Part shown: piece by piece, positions 10,573-24,300 of the stretch | Layout: every line of letters starts with the position of its first letter | Position numbering within the stretch: position 1 is the first letter of the stretch | Source of the DNA: Acanthopleura granulata | Lineage: Eukaryota; Mollusca; Polyplacophora; Chitonida; Chitonidae | Reading direction: 5' to 3' | NCBI GenBank assembly: GCA_016165875.1 | Contig: JABBOT010000002.1 | Location: forward strand, 31,857,642 to 31,921,641 | Length of the DNA: 64,000 nucleotides | Notes under the pieces: generated by a model | What the model saw: only the letters and a program-made list of their open reading frames with translations | Told to the model about the DNA's origin: nothing | The model's database searches: none | Position numbers and translations under genes: made by a program

Positions 10573-13500
10573 GGAAGCTGGGCATACCCTACTGAGTTAT
10601 CTGCCCTTTTGTTCCCTGCCACGCATGTACTACACATGCCTTGATCTGACTGGCTCATCGAAACTTTCCATAATTGGTGTGATCAAAGCTGAAAATGTGT
10701 CAGAAACTGTTAAACATCCGACCTCAAATGCCCCAGAGGGTTACAGGCCTGTGTCTGGCCAGTATTTATGTATTGGTCTACCTATAGCCCTGGGTGGTAG
10801 ACTCGGGTATATAATGGGTGCTGACTTTTTTCGCTTAAGGAGTTGCATCACTTTTATTATATGTAATGATTAAATTGGCCCAGAATGAAGAGTCCCTTTG
10901 ATATATAGCTAAACTGTAGTTTTGTGTTGAGAATAGATCTGCTACAACATGCGCTTAATACAATCAGTGGTCTGTAATTTGTTTTCTGTGATCTCGTACT
11001 GTAACACTTAAACTGTTAATAATATATACTACACACTTTTATTTTAAGAAATATTAAAATTTTTGGTTGATGTTTTTTTTGGGATTATTTTTGTAGTAAT
11101 CTCAAAGGAGTACAGTTTTCATGTAGTTCTTGAAAGAACTTATTGCACAAATCAGATATTTTTTACAGTATTTCAGGAAAATGTTGTATAAAATCAAATG
11201 TCAAGTGTTTGTTTCATCATCAGGTTGTGATGATCACAGAGCAGGGATATAATTACCTCAGTGACCTAAATATTTGTCCATGAGTCTGAGTCAGAGAATT
11301 CTTTTCATTTTAGAGAAGTGTTTTGAGTTTGTTTGGAAGGTAGGATGATTTCCTATCAGAAAAATGTAGGTTTCAGCACCCTGAAAATATTTTATGCCAT
11401 AAATTTTGCTTCTAAGATAACAGGTTTTGGGCAAAATTTTAGGTCATTTATAGCCCCTGTGGTAATGTATAATTTTAGTTAATTCATTGACAACAATATA
11501 TTGTTGTGATACATGTTATCAATGTATAAAAAAAAACAAACAAATGTTAAATGCTTGTTAAAATTTGTAGATAGAAGTATTTTTGTCTCACATTTACTTG
11601 TTATGTACATGTAATCCATAATGTATTTTCAGTTTCATACATAAAGTCTGATTTAACACTTAGAACCCTGAGGCTGCTTTTGCACATGACGGTATGGTTA
11701 TGTTTCTAGGATTAAACTGATCTGCAAATGAAATGTGAAAAATTTTAAATCTTCTGCTACTTTGATGACTGTGGTTCAGAAAACTGAATTGACGGTTTAG
11801 ATATTTTCAGACAGAATTCAGAGCTCAGTGTGTTGTTTGTTGGGTTATAATCTGGATTATGTATTATTGTTCATTATGTATTATAGTTTTTCACTAGATA
11901 CTCTATGATCATGTTAAAAGGTGTATCATTCTGCACTGGTTTTTTTTTGCATTTGTGTTACTAAGTACATATTCCAGTCAAAGTAAGGTTTCTGTGTCAA
12001 ACGTTAATACAAATACGCATTGGATCTGACCTTTTTATAATACTGCAGGTATTTGATTGGTTAATACATGTGACATCTTTTCGCAGGCTGAAGGTTTGTA
12101 AAGGGAGGTAATCCATGATGTTACAGATGGACCACCAAAACTCCACATCTTACGACCTACATGTAATATTTGTGTGAGGATATTCTTAGCAACTCATTTT
12201 AAAGCAGCCATGTTGGGTGTGTGACGGCTCATGAGAATTCAGCAACTTCCTCTGCCAACGAGCTATATTTTATCCCTTGATTAGCTACTTCAGTAATACA
12301 TTTTTACCATTTTGTATTTATTGATTTATTAAAGAAGGGTTTTTTGGCCATTCTCAAGAATATTTCACTTTTACAAGATCATTCAGATTCTCATTGGAGG
12401 AAACCCATTCAGCTGAGCCAGCGCAAACCCTCAGGGGCATGATCCATTGCGTACAGTGGGTGTGCAACTAAACCGAACTCACTGGTATGCTTGCATACCT
12501 TGGTCGACTGTTTGAAGCTATGAGGGACAAAGGTTAAACGCTGAAAATGTTAAAATAATGTGACACATACCACCTTCTTCTTACTGCATTGTGGTTACAT
12601 GTTCGGAGAGACTCTCTGACACTATCATTTAAGACTGAAAAAAATATTTTTTGCCCTCTCACTTTTAGGGACTCCTTCACCTATGCTGGCATTTATGACT
12701 TTAATTAGACTATATTCTAAGGAACAATACTGGCATGTTGGAGTATCTTCTTTGCTATGAACTGGTCTAAATTGATTTTACAGGCATGCACATGAAAACA
12801 GGCAGTGTAGTTAAATTCTTCCATCACTTGAATTTACTTCCTGCATCTTTTTTAATCCTGCAGTTTACTGTTAAATAATCAGTGTTTCTGTAATTTCAAC
12901 ACTGCTCTAGGATATAATTTAAATAGATTGTGCTGTATAGGATAGTGGATGGTCCAATAATCTGAATGTAGATGTATATTTTACTTCATATATTTATTCA
13001 GAGTACAAAAAATTGTGATATATACTAACAGATCTTAAGTACACATAGGTATTAATTGTTGTAATATCATGCTGTACTTTTGTCTTGGGTGAGCTAATTA
13101 TCTGAGTGCATCTTAAATACAGTTATAAGCTCAAAATAGAATGCACAAATGACCATTTATGTAACACGATTATTGTACAGTTTTGTTCGTACAGGAATTG
13201 GCCGTTATTGTTGTAATATGTGTATTGAATCTTTGTTTGATGGTTTTTTGAAGAAGTGAAGTTTCCACTTTAGCTTTTGTCTAGGCTGAACAGCTGTGAA
13301 AAGCTCAAAAAAGATTGAAATGGCACGGGACCATACATGCTTTTTTTTTAAAGCAGAAGCAGTTAAAATTTTCATCTGAAATTAGGTATATATTGAATGA
13401 CGGGCCTACTGTATCGCTACTGACTTGAAAGTTAAGGAAATTATATATTTTAATCTGAATTTCACATTATTTGTTGTTGAAACATTATACATATATTTAC

Positions 13501-14460
13501 TATAAGTTCTTACCATCTACCTTGTAACAGTATACTTCTGAAGGCACAGTGGAAATTTTTATTATTATTTTGCCACAGTATTGATAGATTTTGTTTGGAG
13601 TTCTGTTGACTGATAGGCTTGGATGACATTAAAACATTATGAATGGGCGAAATTAAATGGACAACAAAGGGTTGTATATTAAGAGTCTTAAAGACTTCAG
13701 GAATTCAAATGTACCAGTACTCATTTTTAAGGCAAATCTACATGAATGTTGAAGAGTTTTATGATCACTGCAGGTGCTGAGAGGATGACTCACAGCTATT
13801 GTGCTTCTCAAATAGAAAATCTGTTTCTGTGGTAAGAAGTAAATTAGTTTGGATCATCAGATTTAGTGTAAAATTTGCCATGTACTGTTTGTCAAATTTA
13901 GGTCAATAGCTTGAGGAATTTGTGCTTTGTTTGAAGATTATGCATCACCTAATTTCCACAAAATATTTTAAGTACCCAGCCAAAAAATAAAAAATTATGT
14001 GCTCACCTTTTGTTTTTATTAGTTTTTATTGATTGATTGATCCCTGGTGTTATTTTTTTAAATGATGATAAACTGCAAGAAGACAACCTTTCAAGTTGTT
14101 AGATTTTTACAAACAGGTGCTTAAACTGAAGCTACACTGGCTGACTGGCAGTATTTCAGTTAATTTGTTACAACAAACCAGTGTGCGCTGGATCTGATTA
14201 TGCACCCATACTGTTCACGAAGGCGGTCCTCCAGACAGAGGTAGGCTCTGGTCCAGATAAGCAAACGTTACAGGCAGAATGGTCCAAACTGATGTACCAC
14301 ACAGATGACATCAGCCCCGACGGCCCACACTAAAGGGGTGACTACTGTGCTATTCCCATGGTCACTGGTTTGGTAGATCTCGGTTTACCACAGAGATTGC
14401 TAGTAGTATGGAAGAGAATACCACATCAAAAGCAGCAAAAAAATACAAAAACAAAACAAC
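10573..14460 (+). other. Probable PITPNC1 3'UTR and convergent intergenic DNA
   Basis: AT-rich, with no conserved ORF. A candidate poly(A) signal AATAAA at 13986-13991 is followed by a GT/T-rich stretch, so a 3.4-kb 3'UTR is possible, but earlier ATTAAA sites (for example near 11053) cannot be excluded. A very diverged SINE remnant lies at about 12316-12415. A more GC-rich block at about 14180-14400 has no recognised feature. Confidence 0.4.
12316..12415 (-). mobile_element. Very diverged SINE remnant
   Basis: Keeps TTCTCAAGAATATTTCACTT and a GGAGGAAACCC block in the expected order; otherwise decayed. Confidence 0.4.
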
Positions 14461-14481
14461 ATTACATCAATGTTTAGCATA

Positions 14482-14487
14482 TTTATT
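14482..14487 (-). terminator. Candidate distal poly(A) signal of ABCA5
   Basis: AATAAA on the minus strand, in the same 16-nt context as the copy at 15352-15357. Confidence 0.3.
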
Positions 14488-15351
14488 TTCCAACACCAGG
14501 CGTAGAAGGATGGTTTTGTTTTGGACGCAGACACAGCTGAAACATATGACAGCAGGTCAAACAGCTGCAGAATGACTCATGCACAAGGACGGGCAAAGAT
14601 ATTTTTTACAAATATATATTAAAACGTGTACAAGGATATGAAATAACTCTAATAGGTATATAAAGCGTTATGAATATGTAAAACCTGCGTTTAACACCCT
14701 TGCAAATATTTTCTGCTCTTATGTTTTGCATCCTGATTCAGCCTGTTCAACAAGACTGTTCAAAGTCTACTTGATTAAGAACCCCTTAGTTTCCTTAGAT
14801 TTACAAAATATAAGACTACTTCTGAGAGATATTGTAAATCAATGGGATCAATCAAAATCAACCTGGCTGGCAAATGCCAAGCAGCGGGGCTTTGGTTTCG
14901 TCGCATTGTAAAACTTTCATTTCCGAATTCCTCACAATGACATTGCATTAAAGACAGAGAAACTGTTTCACTGTAACTCTTGTCGTCATGAAGGAATTTC
15001 AGACGAAACCATGGCTGCATCCCACTTGTGGCCATTCGTGGGATAAAAACATATGCTACCTTCCCATTGGGACAGTTTCCATGAGCTAAAGAAAGCAAAC
15101 GCAAGAGGAGACAACCACCCTTTGAAAACAGACCTTGACAGATACCCTTAAGCCATATATCTCAGGGGAAAAGTAGCTAAGTGGGAATAGAAAAACAAAA
15201 ATTAAAAAAACAATAAACAATTCTCTGGGGTATAACCCTTAATGACACTCATATGCTGTGCAACCCACTACAACTCATCTAAAAACGAGGACTAGGGAAT
15301 GGAATTACCAGTTAGACAAAACCGAGGAGCGTGAGTGTCTGCCAGTGCATA

Positions 15352-15357
15352 TTTATT
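15352..15357 (-). terminator. Candidate proximal poly(A) signal of ABCA5
   Basis: AATAAA on the minus strand inside the repeated 16-nt block; choosing between this and 14482 needs transcript ends. Confidence 0.3.
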
Positions 15358-18204
15358 TTCCACGACTATTAATACACTACTAGGCTGTTAGCGTGTAGAA
15401 AATCTTGTTTATATTTCTTAGAAACGTTACAGTGAGATACATGGGAATTCTTTAGTTCTATAGAATATGACCGTGTCCAGGTGTTATAAATTAAAATCCT
15501 GTCACTGGCACTGGACGCTTCCTTACAGACTTGAGGCACACTTGGCTGTTCAGTCAACATTCCCAAATAGGCTTTATAAGGCATACATATGTTCTTGAGA
15601 GCCCTGGAATGTGGGGATGGATAATCTACATCACAATGGATTTTTGAATGAGATTTACATACTGAAACAGGAGGGGAAGATACCTGAGGAGAACTTTGAC
15701 TAACAGTGGGCTTACTGTTTTGTACCTTACCAATTAATATTTCCAGGGGGTAATATAGGTAAATTAAGTGAAAGCACTCACTTGTATAACAGACTTGCAA
15801 AAGGGTACATAAGCCATGAAAACCATACCATGGCTGTAAGACCAAAATATTTTTGCCTAGCCAAAATATCACCCCAAAACTACCTGTAAACCAATGTTTT
15901 ACAATGAGCATCAGTTCTTTATGCTTATGCATGTTGTACTTTTGAAAAGAATGCGTTAGCGTCAACCTCTTATGGGCAATATTCCTCATGTGCACTGAAT
16001 AGTTGGAGAATCCACAAATTTCACATCCATTGTCGGGTTTAAAGCCACACCTCGTGGGTGCTAGTGACTGCCGAAAATGTTCCTCTCAACCCAAGATACA
16101 AGTCCTTGCCTACAATGTCCCAAGTAAACTTTTGTGTTGTACTGGTACTGCCTTACTGTATGTCATTCGTACTGCCGTGTTTCCGTAATTTGAAATCATT
16201 CATACACATATACATGGATTGTAATAATAATAATAAATATATAATACATCTTTTCCGTTAATAATAACAATCATAAAATAACAATGCCCAGAACAAAGAC
16301 CTTTCAAACAAGTTAAATTGCTTACCGTCAAAGGTAAAACCAATCAACGTGTACAGGTAAAACCTGATGAATTACCTGAATGTGTGAATATACATGTACA
16401 TACAGGAACTAAATCATCACTTCACCACCAACTTGATCACATACGGTAATAAATTTATAAACTGATTAAATCGTAGATATATTTTCTAACACATTTTTCA
16501 ACAAGAAAAGGCTGAGCAATTTAGCAAAAGATGAGGCAATCAGATGTCAGATGAGACCAGTCCCGGAGAATTACTACTTCCTACAATAACAGCTAGACAC
16601 CAACAACTGACAAACCTAAGCCCAAAATTCATGTGCAAAAGTCATGCCAGCAATGTCATACATAGCACCCCCGTATGCTTGCGAACAACACCAGAAAAAC
16701 CCCTCCCCAGCCAAATTACCACATCTTTAACTATAAATCATTTTGAAACACCATTATGTACATTGTACATACACCAAGGCAAGTTGATTTGGTCACATGA
16801 TACAACGAATGAGTGTATCGTGAGGGCATCTTCACCAAAGGATTTCTGAAGCTAAATCTCACAATTATTACACTGTAATGATAACACTTCACATAACAAT
16901 CAACATACTGGCCATTTTTTGTCCACAAACACATGTCAAGAATGATTATCAAACAATGCATAAATAAGTTGTGTTGTAGTAGCTCACGATGGTGGAAATA
17001 TGATACAAAACTCCTGAGACAGTTGTCAGTCATGAAGTGCATGCAGCCTTCCATCATGTCATTAGCTTCGACCAATAAAAGAACCACACACATTGTATAA
17101 TGATAACAGGAAGACCAGCCTCCAAATGCTGTCGTACATCCAACGAGGTAAGATGTGGCTGGCACTAAATCATCCCCAAACTCCAATGCAAAACTATGCC
17201 GATGTAGCAATGTCTATGAATCCATCTCACTGAAGACAGAGATTTCATCTTGAAGCAGTTGTTGCTGTTCATAATACAAAATGTAATCTGCTGACGGTGT
17301 TATGTGGATGTCTACATGCACTGTCGTGTGTAATAGCGCGAAAGAAATATAAAGAAAATAACATCAAATAATGTCATAACTGCAAGATGAAAAAAATATA
17401 AGTTAATTGAGACAGTGCTTCTTGTGATATTGCACATAGAACACATGCACTTAACCCAAGTATCTGTGAAATGGCTGCACAAGTTATGATGAAGGTCGTT
17501 CACTGTGGAAAAAAACAATAACACAAGTCTTTCCTTTTTAAAAACTCCTATTCATGGCAGTTACTTTGGGTAACAATTATCATTCTTTGTCAAAATCAAC
17601 CCCATATGTCTTATTCTTGGTTTGAACTCATGCCACAAATATAAAGGGACTAGTTATAATTAGTTTTGAAGTACTGATCTAACAAGGTATGTGATCTTAC
17701 ACTGAACCTACAATGTGAACAGAGAGTGCATATAAATATCTATAATGTTTATATACAAATCACCCTCACAATACATTAAAATGTCCACCTGTCCACAGAT
17801 CTGTAGATTAATCTTTAGTACCGGAATCCACTGATCTGTCACACTTGTCCATCAATTGTCCACTGATAGACAACACCTGTACAACAGTCCATAAATTTGT
17901 AACACGTGCATAACTGTATATAGATAACATAAGCACCTGTGTGACGTCTTTTAACACCTGGGTACCTACAGCCACCTGTAAATGATTTGTATTGCAAATT
18001 AGATCCGTGATGCCTGGATATGTGTTGTCATCTTTGTCACCTGGAACTTACGTTTTGTTCCACATCTAGACTTATCACATGTGTATGTGGATGTGAACAG
18101 CACTTTTCAATCTTTTGACACTTGTAACTTTCTGTCACCCTCCATTGTTGTTATACACACTAGAGCACGTAGGTTATGTACATGTGTGGTAGACGTCATA
18201 TCTG

Positions 18205-18309
18205 TCACACCTGGATGTCACTGAGGGCTGTGTTAACTTTCGCATTTGACCTGTGTTCTGGCTGGTCAGCACCTTCTTCCAGCTGCTGCTTAGCAAACAT
18301 CAGGAACAC
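18205..18309 (-). CDS. ABCA5: ABCA5-like terminal coding exon 32
   Basis: Starts [13 protein letters not shown] and ends at TGA 18207-18205. The last residues SDIQV resemble a class II PDZ-binding end, but this is only suggestive. Confidence 0.93.
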   Translation of the reverse strand: MFLMFAKQQLEEGADQPEHRSNAKVNTALSDIQV

Positions 18310-21300
18310 CTGCCACAAAAATAAGGTGCATAATTGTTAATTATGGTGAGCTGTCAATCACATTCTAAATTGATATGTTAACGACATAACCAATTATCTA
18401 TACCAACCACGAGGCCACCATTTGACTCTTGGATACAAGGACGAATACAAAGGCAGATTCTGAATACTCCGCATTATTAAATCATCCTATGATTTGGGTA
18501 TTCATTGTTAACCTGAGTGACATCATAATATAGTAAGCAAAATAGTGATATGTTCAAGTTAGTAATGGTAGATTAATTGGTAAGGAAGTATTAATTAATT
18601 ATTTAACAAGAAAATTTAATAACAGAAAGTACAAACAAAATGTACCCAAACCACGGAAAAAATTATATCTGGGCCATATTAGGAAATCGAGAGCATGCTT
18701 AGGAGAAATGAGATGATGAATGACAAAAATATCCTTTGTCTACCTGTTCCAATGTGGACTGGCTGAAACTGTATTCTTCCACACTGTACAGAACTTTAGC
18801 TGAAAGTAAAACATCAATTTATGGTGAGAGTAGGGCTTTGCCTTCTACAAATTAGTTCACACAATTTATTTTATGTATTTGATTGGTGTTTTACGCCGTA
18901 CTCAAGAATATTTCACTTATACGACGGCGGCCAGGATTATGGTGGGAGGAAACTGAGCAGAGTGACCATCCTCAGGTTGATGGCAGACCTTCCCACGTAT
19001 GGCGAGAGAAGAAGCCAGCATGTGCTGGACTTGAACTCACAAGGACCACATTGGTGGGAGGCTTCGGGTCATTGCGCTGCGCTAGCGCGCTAACCGACTG
19101 AGCCATGGAGGCACCATTTTTCATAGGAAAGCCATGACTTGCAACAACTTTGGCTGTATTGCTATAAACTTAATAATGTATCCATGCAACAGCAAATATC
19201 ACCTTCTCCACATCAAAACAAAACTGCACTAAACTCACCTTCTTCAAGTACTGCAAATGTCTGGCCCAATGAAACAATGTTTTCGTTTGGGATTTTAAAC
19301 TGCGCCCTGTCACCAAACTTCTCAACACAGACTGCCTTAGGGAACAGTTTCTTCACATACTCCTCAAACTGGAGCAAACTGTTAGCAGCAGTAACCGGCG
19401 AGTTTTCTCCTCCCTCTCCTGCTCCAGATGATGTCTGACCTCCTGATTTGACCTTGACCTCTAACACATAACCACTGCCAAACTTGTCCTTCAGATGCTG
19501 GGTTGGTCCAACACACCTGACAACAAGCACTCACAATTAGAGCTCTTACATCTACAAACTATACCTACAGGTACCTTCCACCCTTTAGTATACTACACTA
19601 ACAGCCTGAACAGCTTTGTTTAAACACAGTCATTACATCCATAGATAATAACAGAATAATAAACACTATCTGCTGCATGATCTATAATCAGGCACTAAAC
19701 AGATATTGCTTGTTCTTGCCAGAAGTATCCTTTGATAAGGTTGGTAACAGAGGACTAGATACACTGCATTTCGCCTAAAATTTGGCCTGCAAAGATGCAC
19801 TTTCAGATGCATCTAAGCCTAAAAGTGATAATTTCAATGCCATCACTTAAGTCTTTGTGTTACAAAATTAACAGAACCTCACACAAAAAAATCTTGTGAG
19901 TGCCCGTATTAATCAGATGAACCAATCAGAATCAAGCAATATGTGCCACCTGATAAAAAGGGACATAGAGCAGTTGTCTCTTAAGCGATTCAAAATCTTG
20001 CACCAATATTAAGCTATCAGTATCACTGTGAAGAATGGCTACTGGGCAACACCTGAAGGTATCCACCAAGTAGTATGATTTGAGAGTTGTAAGAGGTGTA
20101 CCTACTGGAGTTGTCCATTCACCATAATAGCCACCCGAGAACACAGAGCATCTGCCTCCTCCATGTAGTGTGTGGTCAGTATGGCGCCTCGTTCATTCCC
20201 CTGAAAACTGCCACTGATAGTGTCCCTACAACAACAACCAACAAGAGGTAAGGAAGACTTGGCTTATTCATCTCGTCATAGCAGAACTACAACAAATCCT
20301 TACACCTGTGACAATACACTGGTTTGAAGATTTAATTACTGGTACAGCATTTTGGTTAGAATTTTTCGAAACATTTGTAAGACTTGTAAATGGCAATTTT
20401 ATGCCAGAAATCTGGCATTCACAACTTAGCTCCAGAAATTGTTAAAACAAGTGAACTGAATATAAACATGAAAGTTTACCAATTGAGAAATTTTTTTCAT
20501 TTACTGACTTAGAAGCTCTCTGAGAGTATCATTTTAAATTCCATTTTATAAAACTTTCTTTATGTACAGTCATGATACAAACATTAAAGTTGGGGAATGG
20601 AATTTTGAATTTTTGCTAGGTGTGGCCCTGATTCATTTATGTAAAAGGTATTGAATGTGTTACTTTTAAGATACACATACTAATACTATAAGATCATAAA
20701 CATTGTTAGCACTGATTCAGTCAAGGTGAAACAAGTCTCCAGGTACAACTGACCAGAGGAATCGTTTGGACTGAGGGTCCATTCCTGTGGAGGGTTCATC
20801 CAGCAACACAACTCGAGGACTGCCCAGCATGCTCATGGCATAGCTCAACTAAAACATCAAGATTACAAATTAAATGAGAATATCAACTTATCAGGACTAA
20901 CTACAAACCACATATGAAGTGAGGCTGTATGATGGAAAAGTCATTATCATTGATATCATTATATATTTTCATTGCTTTATAAAGTGTTTCCTTTGAAATC
21001 ACAGAGGTCATACATAAATTTTCAAGCAAGTGGTCAATCATTAAAAGGTCACCTTCAAATAAAGCACTAAGCAAGAATTCTATACCACTCAATGCATGCA
21101 AGACCAAATACCCATTCTGGCCATAATCGTAGATACAAACATACCGATATGACAATGCACAACTCCAACACACTGATGTCTTAGATCTATGCTTACATTT
21201 GGCTGAGATTAAATGGCGAACAGGTTGATGGGAAGATGACAAACAGAAAAGGTGTTCTCACTAGGTACACACTGCAAAGCTCATATTCTAGACTATTTTA

Positions 21301-24300
21301 ATTCACTTGCTACATGGCTGATTATTTTTGCAACAACAGCACTAGAAATTGGTTCAAAATCATAACTATCCAATGCCAATATTTTGAGCACCCATGCCTG
21401 TAACAGCTATAAAAATTGTGTTTTGCAAAGCAAAAAAGCCATATTCAAATGCCATATTGGTGCTTAAATGTTGAACTTACTTTTCTCTTAGTTCCACCTG
21501 ACAATTTCTTGGAATGTTTGTCTGCATGATCCTGTACTTTCAAGGATTCTATAAAACTGTAACAAAGTTAAACATTACAAACAATTTAATCAAACTTTCC
21601 ACAGATGAAATGAAACATATACATCTTGGCATCACCTCTTCAAATCAACTTTAGAATGTCTTACATAAATTGTTAGTAATATAATGAAATACACTTATCC
21701 TTGATGTTATCCAATTTTAACACCTTTATTTTAGCATTTAGAAAGCTTGCCTAGTTAACAGGAAAGACTGAATGCCTTTCAGTCTGTTCCTCTCTGTCTT
21801 TTTACACGTGACCTGTACATAAAAACATGCTTTTGATCCATCCAAAGATACTTCAATCTCAAAGAAAACACATGGACATTTTACACTAACTTAACATACA
21901 TCTCTTCTGAGATATCATAATAATATCAGCCAGAAGTATAAGAGAGGCACCCACTGATTAGCTGTAGATGGGATTTCCTTGGCAGGCACGCCCCTCATGG
22001 CAGCGTAGCAATGTAAATGCTCTCGCAGGGTGATCACATCCCACAGTGCATCATGCTGGGGGCAGAACCCCATAGCTTGGAACGCCTCTGACAAACTCGA
22101 TCTCACATTGTAACCGGCCACCTCAATCTAACCAGTGGGTAAAAAGTCAATTACATTATTAGGACAAGCAGGATGTGTGTGTGTATATGTATATATATAT
22201 ATATATATGTTTACACCTGTTACACCTGTTAAATTGACTGTGGTTTAACTCTGTGTTTTTCTCTTACACCACAGCAGTCATCTTTGTTCGCAGACAAAAC
22301 TAGTGCCCTGAGTAAACCCAGCAACCTTATGTCAGTAACTGATGAAATTTCCCATTCTGGTTTTCACCTGCAAAGCAATGGTAAGGTGTATGCTATACTG
22401 ATCGAGTGATCTTAAAAAACAGTTTAAAACAGGGACATAGGCAGCATTCTTTTTGCTACCAAGACACTAATAACACAGCAGCAGAACACACACATGTATT
22501 TGCAGGTACTGTCTCTCATAAGGATTGAAAACACAACACTGTGCATGTATGTGAATAGATGGGATCCAATTTAAACAAGCAAAATTTTCATCTCATCAGT
22601 TTGGTGACTATTCTTACTTAATACGTCAGTTCTGAAAAAAAAATACTCAAATGACTCTGTAAGACACTGCAAAGTCGGTCACCTTGTTAGTGCTGAATCT
22701 AAACCCTTTGGGTTTCTACCCAGCACATCAAGTACACCAGAAGACCAAAGGGCTCAACCTGCCTGAGCCCGTCTGCGTACCTTTCCCTTGGTAAGTCCCT
22801 CCTCAGCTATGATCATGTTGATGGTGGTGGTCTTGCCTGCTCCGTTAGGGCCGAGTAAACCGAACACTTCTCCAGCCGGCACAGCAAAGGTGGAGTTTCT
22901 CACCACGACTTTCATCTTCTCATCTTCCCCAGAACAAAGCCTCCTGTTTTGTTTCTTTTTTCCATGACTTTTAAACTCCTTCCTAACATTTTTTACAACA
23001 ATCACTGGCACCTGGTAAGAAAATATATAAAATCTTAGAAGTCCATCGACGGTTCAACATAACCACTTTTCTCTCTCAGTTCTTTCGTGTTTTCATTTTA
23101 AAGAGCCTTTTCTTGACTGTCAATTTAGCATGGCTCACTTTCGATGACTAATCCCTGATCGACCCAGTTAAACACACATGCAAAACCCTCACTGGTTTGG
23201 ATCCAACTTTAGATGACGAGGCTTTCCCAAACAGCTAGTGTTGCTTGCCGACGAACTTTGCCCAGCTTTTTTACAAACTTGATCCCCAAGGTGTAAAGTC
23301 TTGTGTGAGACTTAAAACACAAATCAGGGACAAACAATTCTTCATACCATCATTCAATCATGAAAGTAAGGTTATTTTTTTTTTTTAACTATATGTACCT
23401 TTCACCTAAAACCTAAACATACATGTAATTGTCATGTTTAGAGATATTCCCAAACAGGGTAAAGCCTAAGTGTTTACCTGTAGAACATGGCTCAGCTGTA
23501 ACCCACCTGTTCAGCATTCCCATTTTCCAAACTGTCCACATGCTGTCTTTCGGCAGCCACATCAGAATCTTCACCCTCAATAACGTCACTGTTATCCTCC
23601 GGGATCACTTTAGAACTGCCAACATTCTTAGTGCTACACCTAAACACATCCATAGGATCACCACCAGTGCTTCTTACTTCCAGGAGACGCAGCAGGTAAG
23701 CCAGCACCACAAAATGAATTATAGCCTGTGGATAATGAACACAGTTTGCTTCTGTAAACTGCAATTGCAAACATAACATGGATAAATCTTGGTGAAGTTA
23801 GGTTGGTCCTAAACTGCACAGACCTTGTACACTGCTTACACTCAGGTATTTCTCTGCCGATAAATCAACTGAGGTCTGATACAAAGTCTCATAATGGCGA
23901 GAAAATGGAATTTCGCTCTTCACATTAACTTTTACAGGTCAATCACTAAAAACATAAAACCGACAGAAACTGTGCTTGTCTTTACAATACTTTCCAGCTC
24001 AATCATTTTTGGGGGGGGGGGGGGCATCGGTGGCCTAGACGTTAGTGCGCTGGAACAGTACAATGACCTAGGAGCCTGTCGCTGATGGGGGTAATTGTGA
24101 GTTCAAGTGCTGGCTGCTGTCGTGTAACAGAAATATTCTTACAGCACTATACTCCAATCAAACAAATAAATAACTCAACCAGTTTAGATACTTATTTTTT
24201 GAACAAATGAATTTTTTACTACTGCTTGAGAAAAACTGACAAAAACTCATTACCAAAAATTAGAAGACATGAAAAATGCACAAAAGAAGTTACTCACCAT

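Larger units (their letters stand above)
14462..18204 (-). other. Probable ABCA5 3'UTR
   Basis: This follows the ABCA5 stop codon on the minus strand. Two identical 16-nt blocks at 14477-14492 and 15347-15362 each contain a minus-strand AATAAA in the same context, which makes them candidate alternative poly(A) signals. A 208-codon minus-strand ORF at 15369-15995 shows no recognisable domain and is treated as chance. CAGGTG-type motifs recur on the minus strand at about 17770-18260. Confidence 0.4.

Noticed and set aside
15369..15995. 208-codon minus-strand ORF
   Set aside because: No recognisable domain, mixed hydrophobic and low-complexity content, and located in the probable ABCA5 3'UTR.
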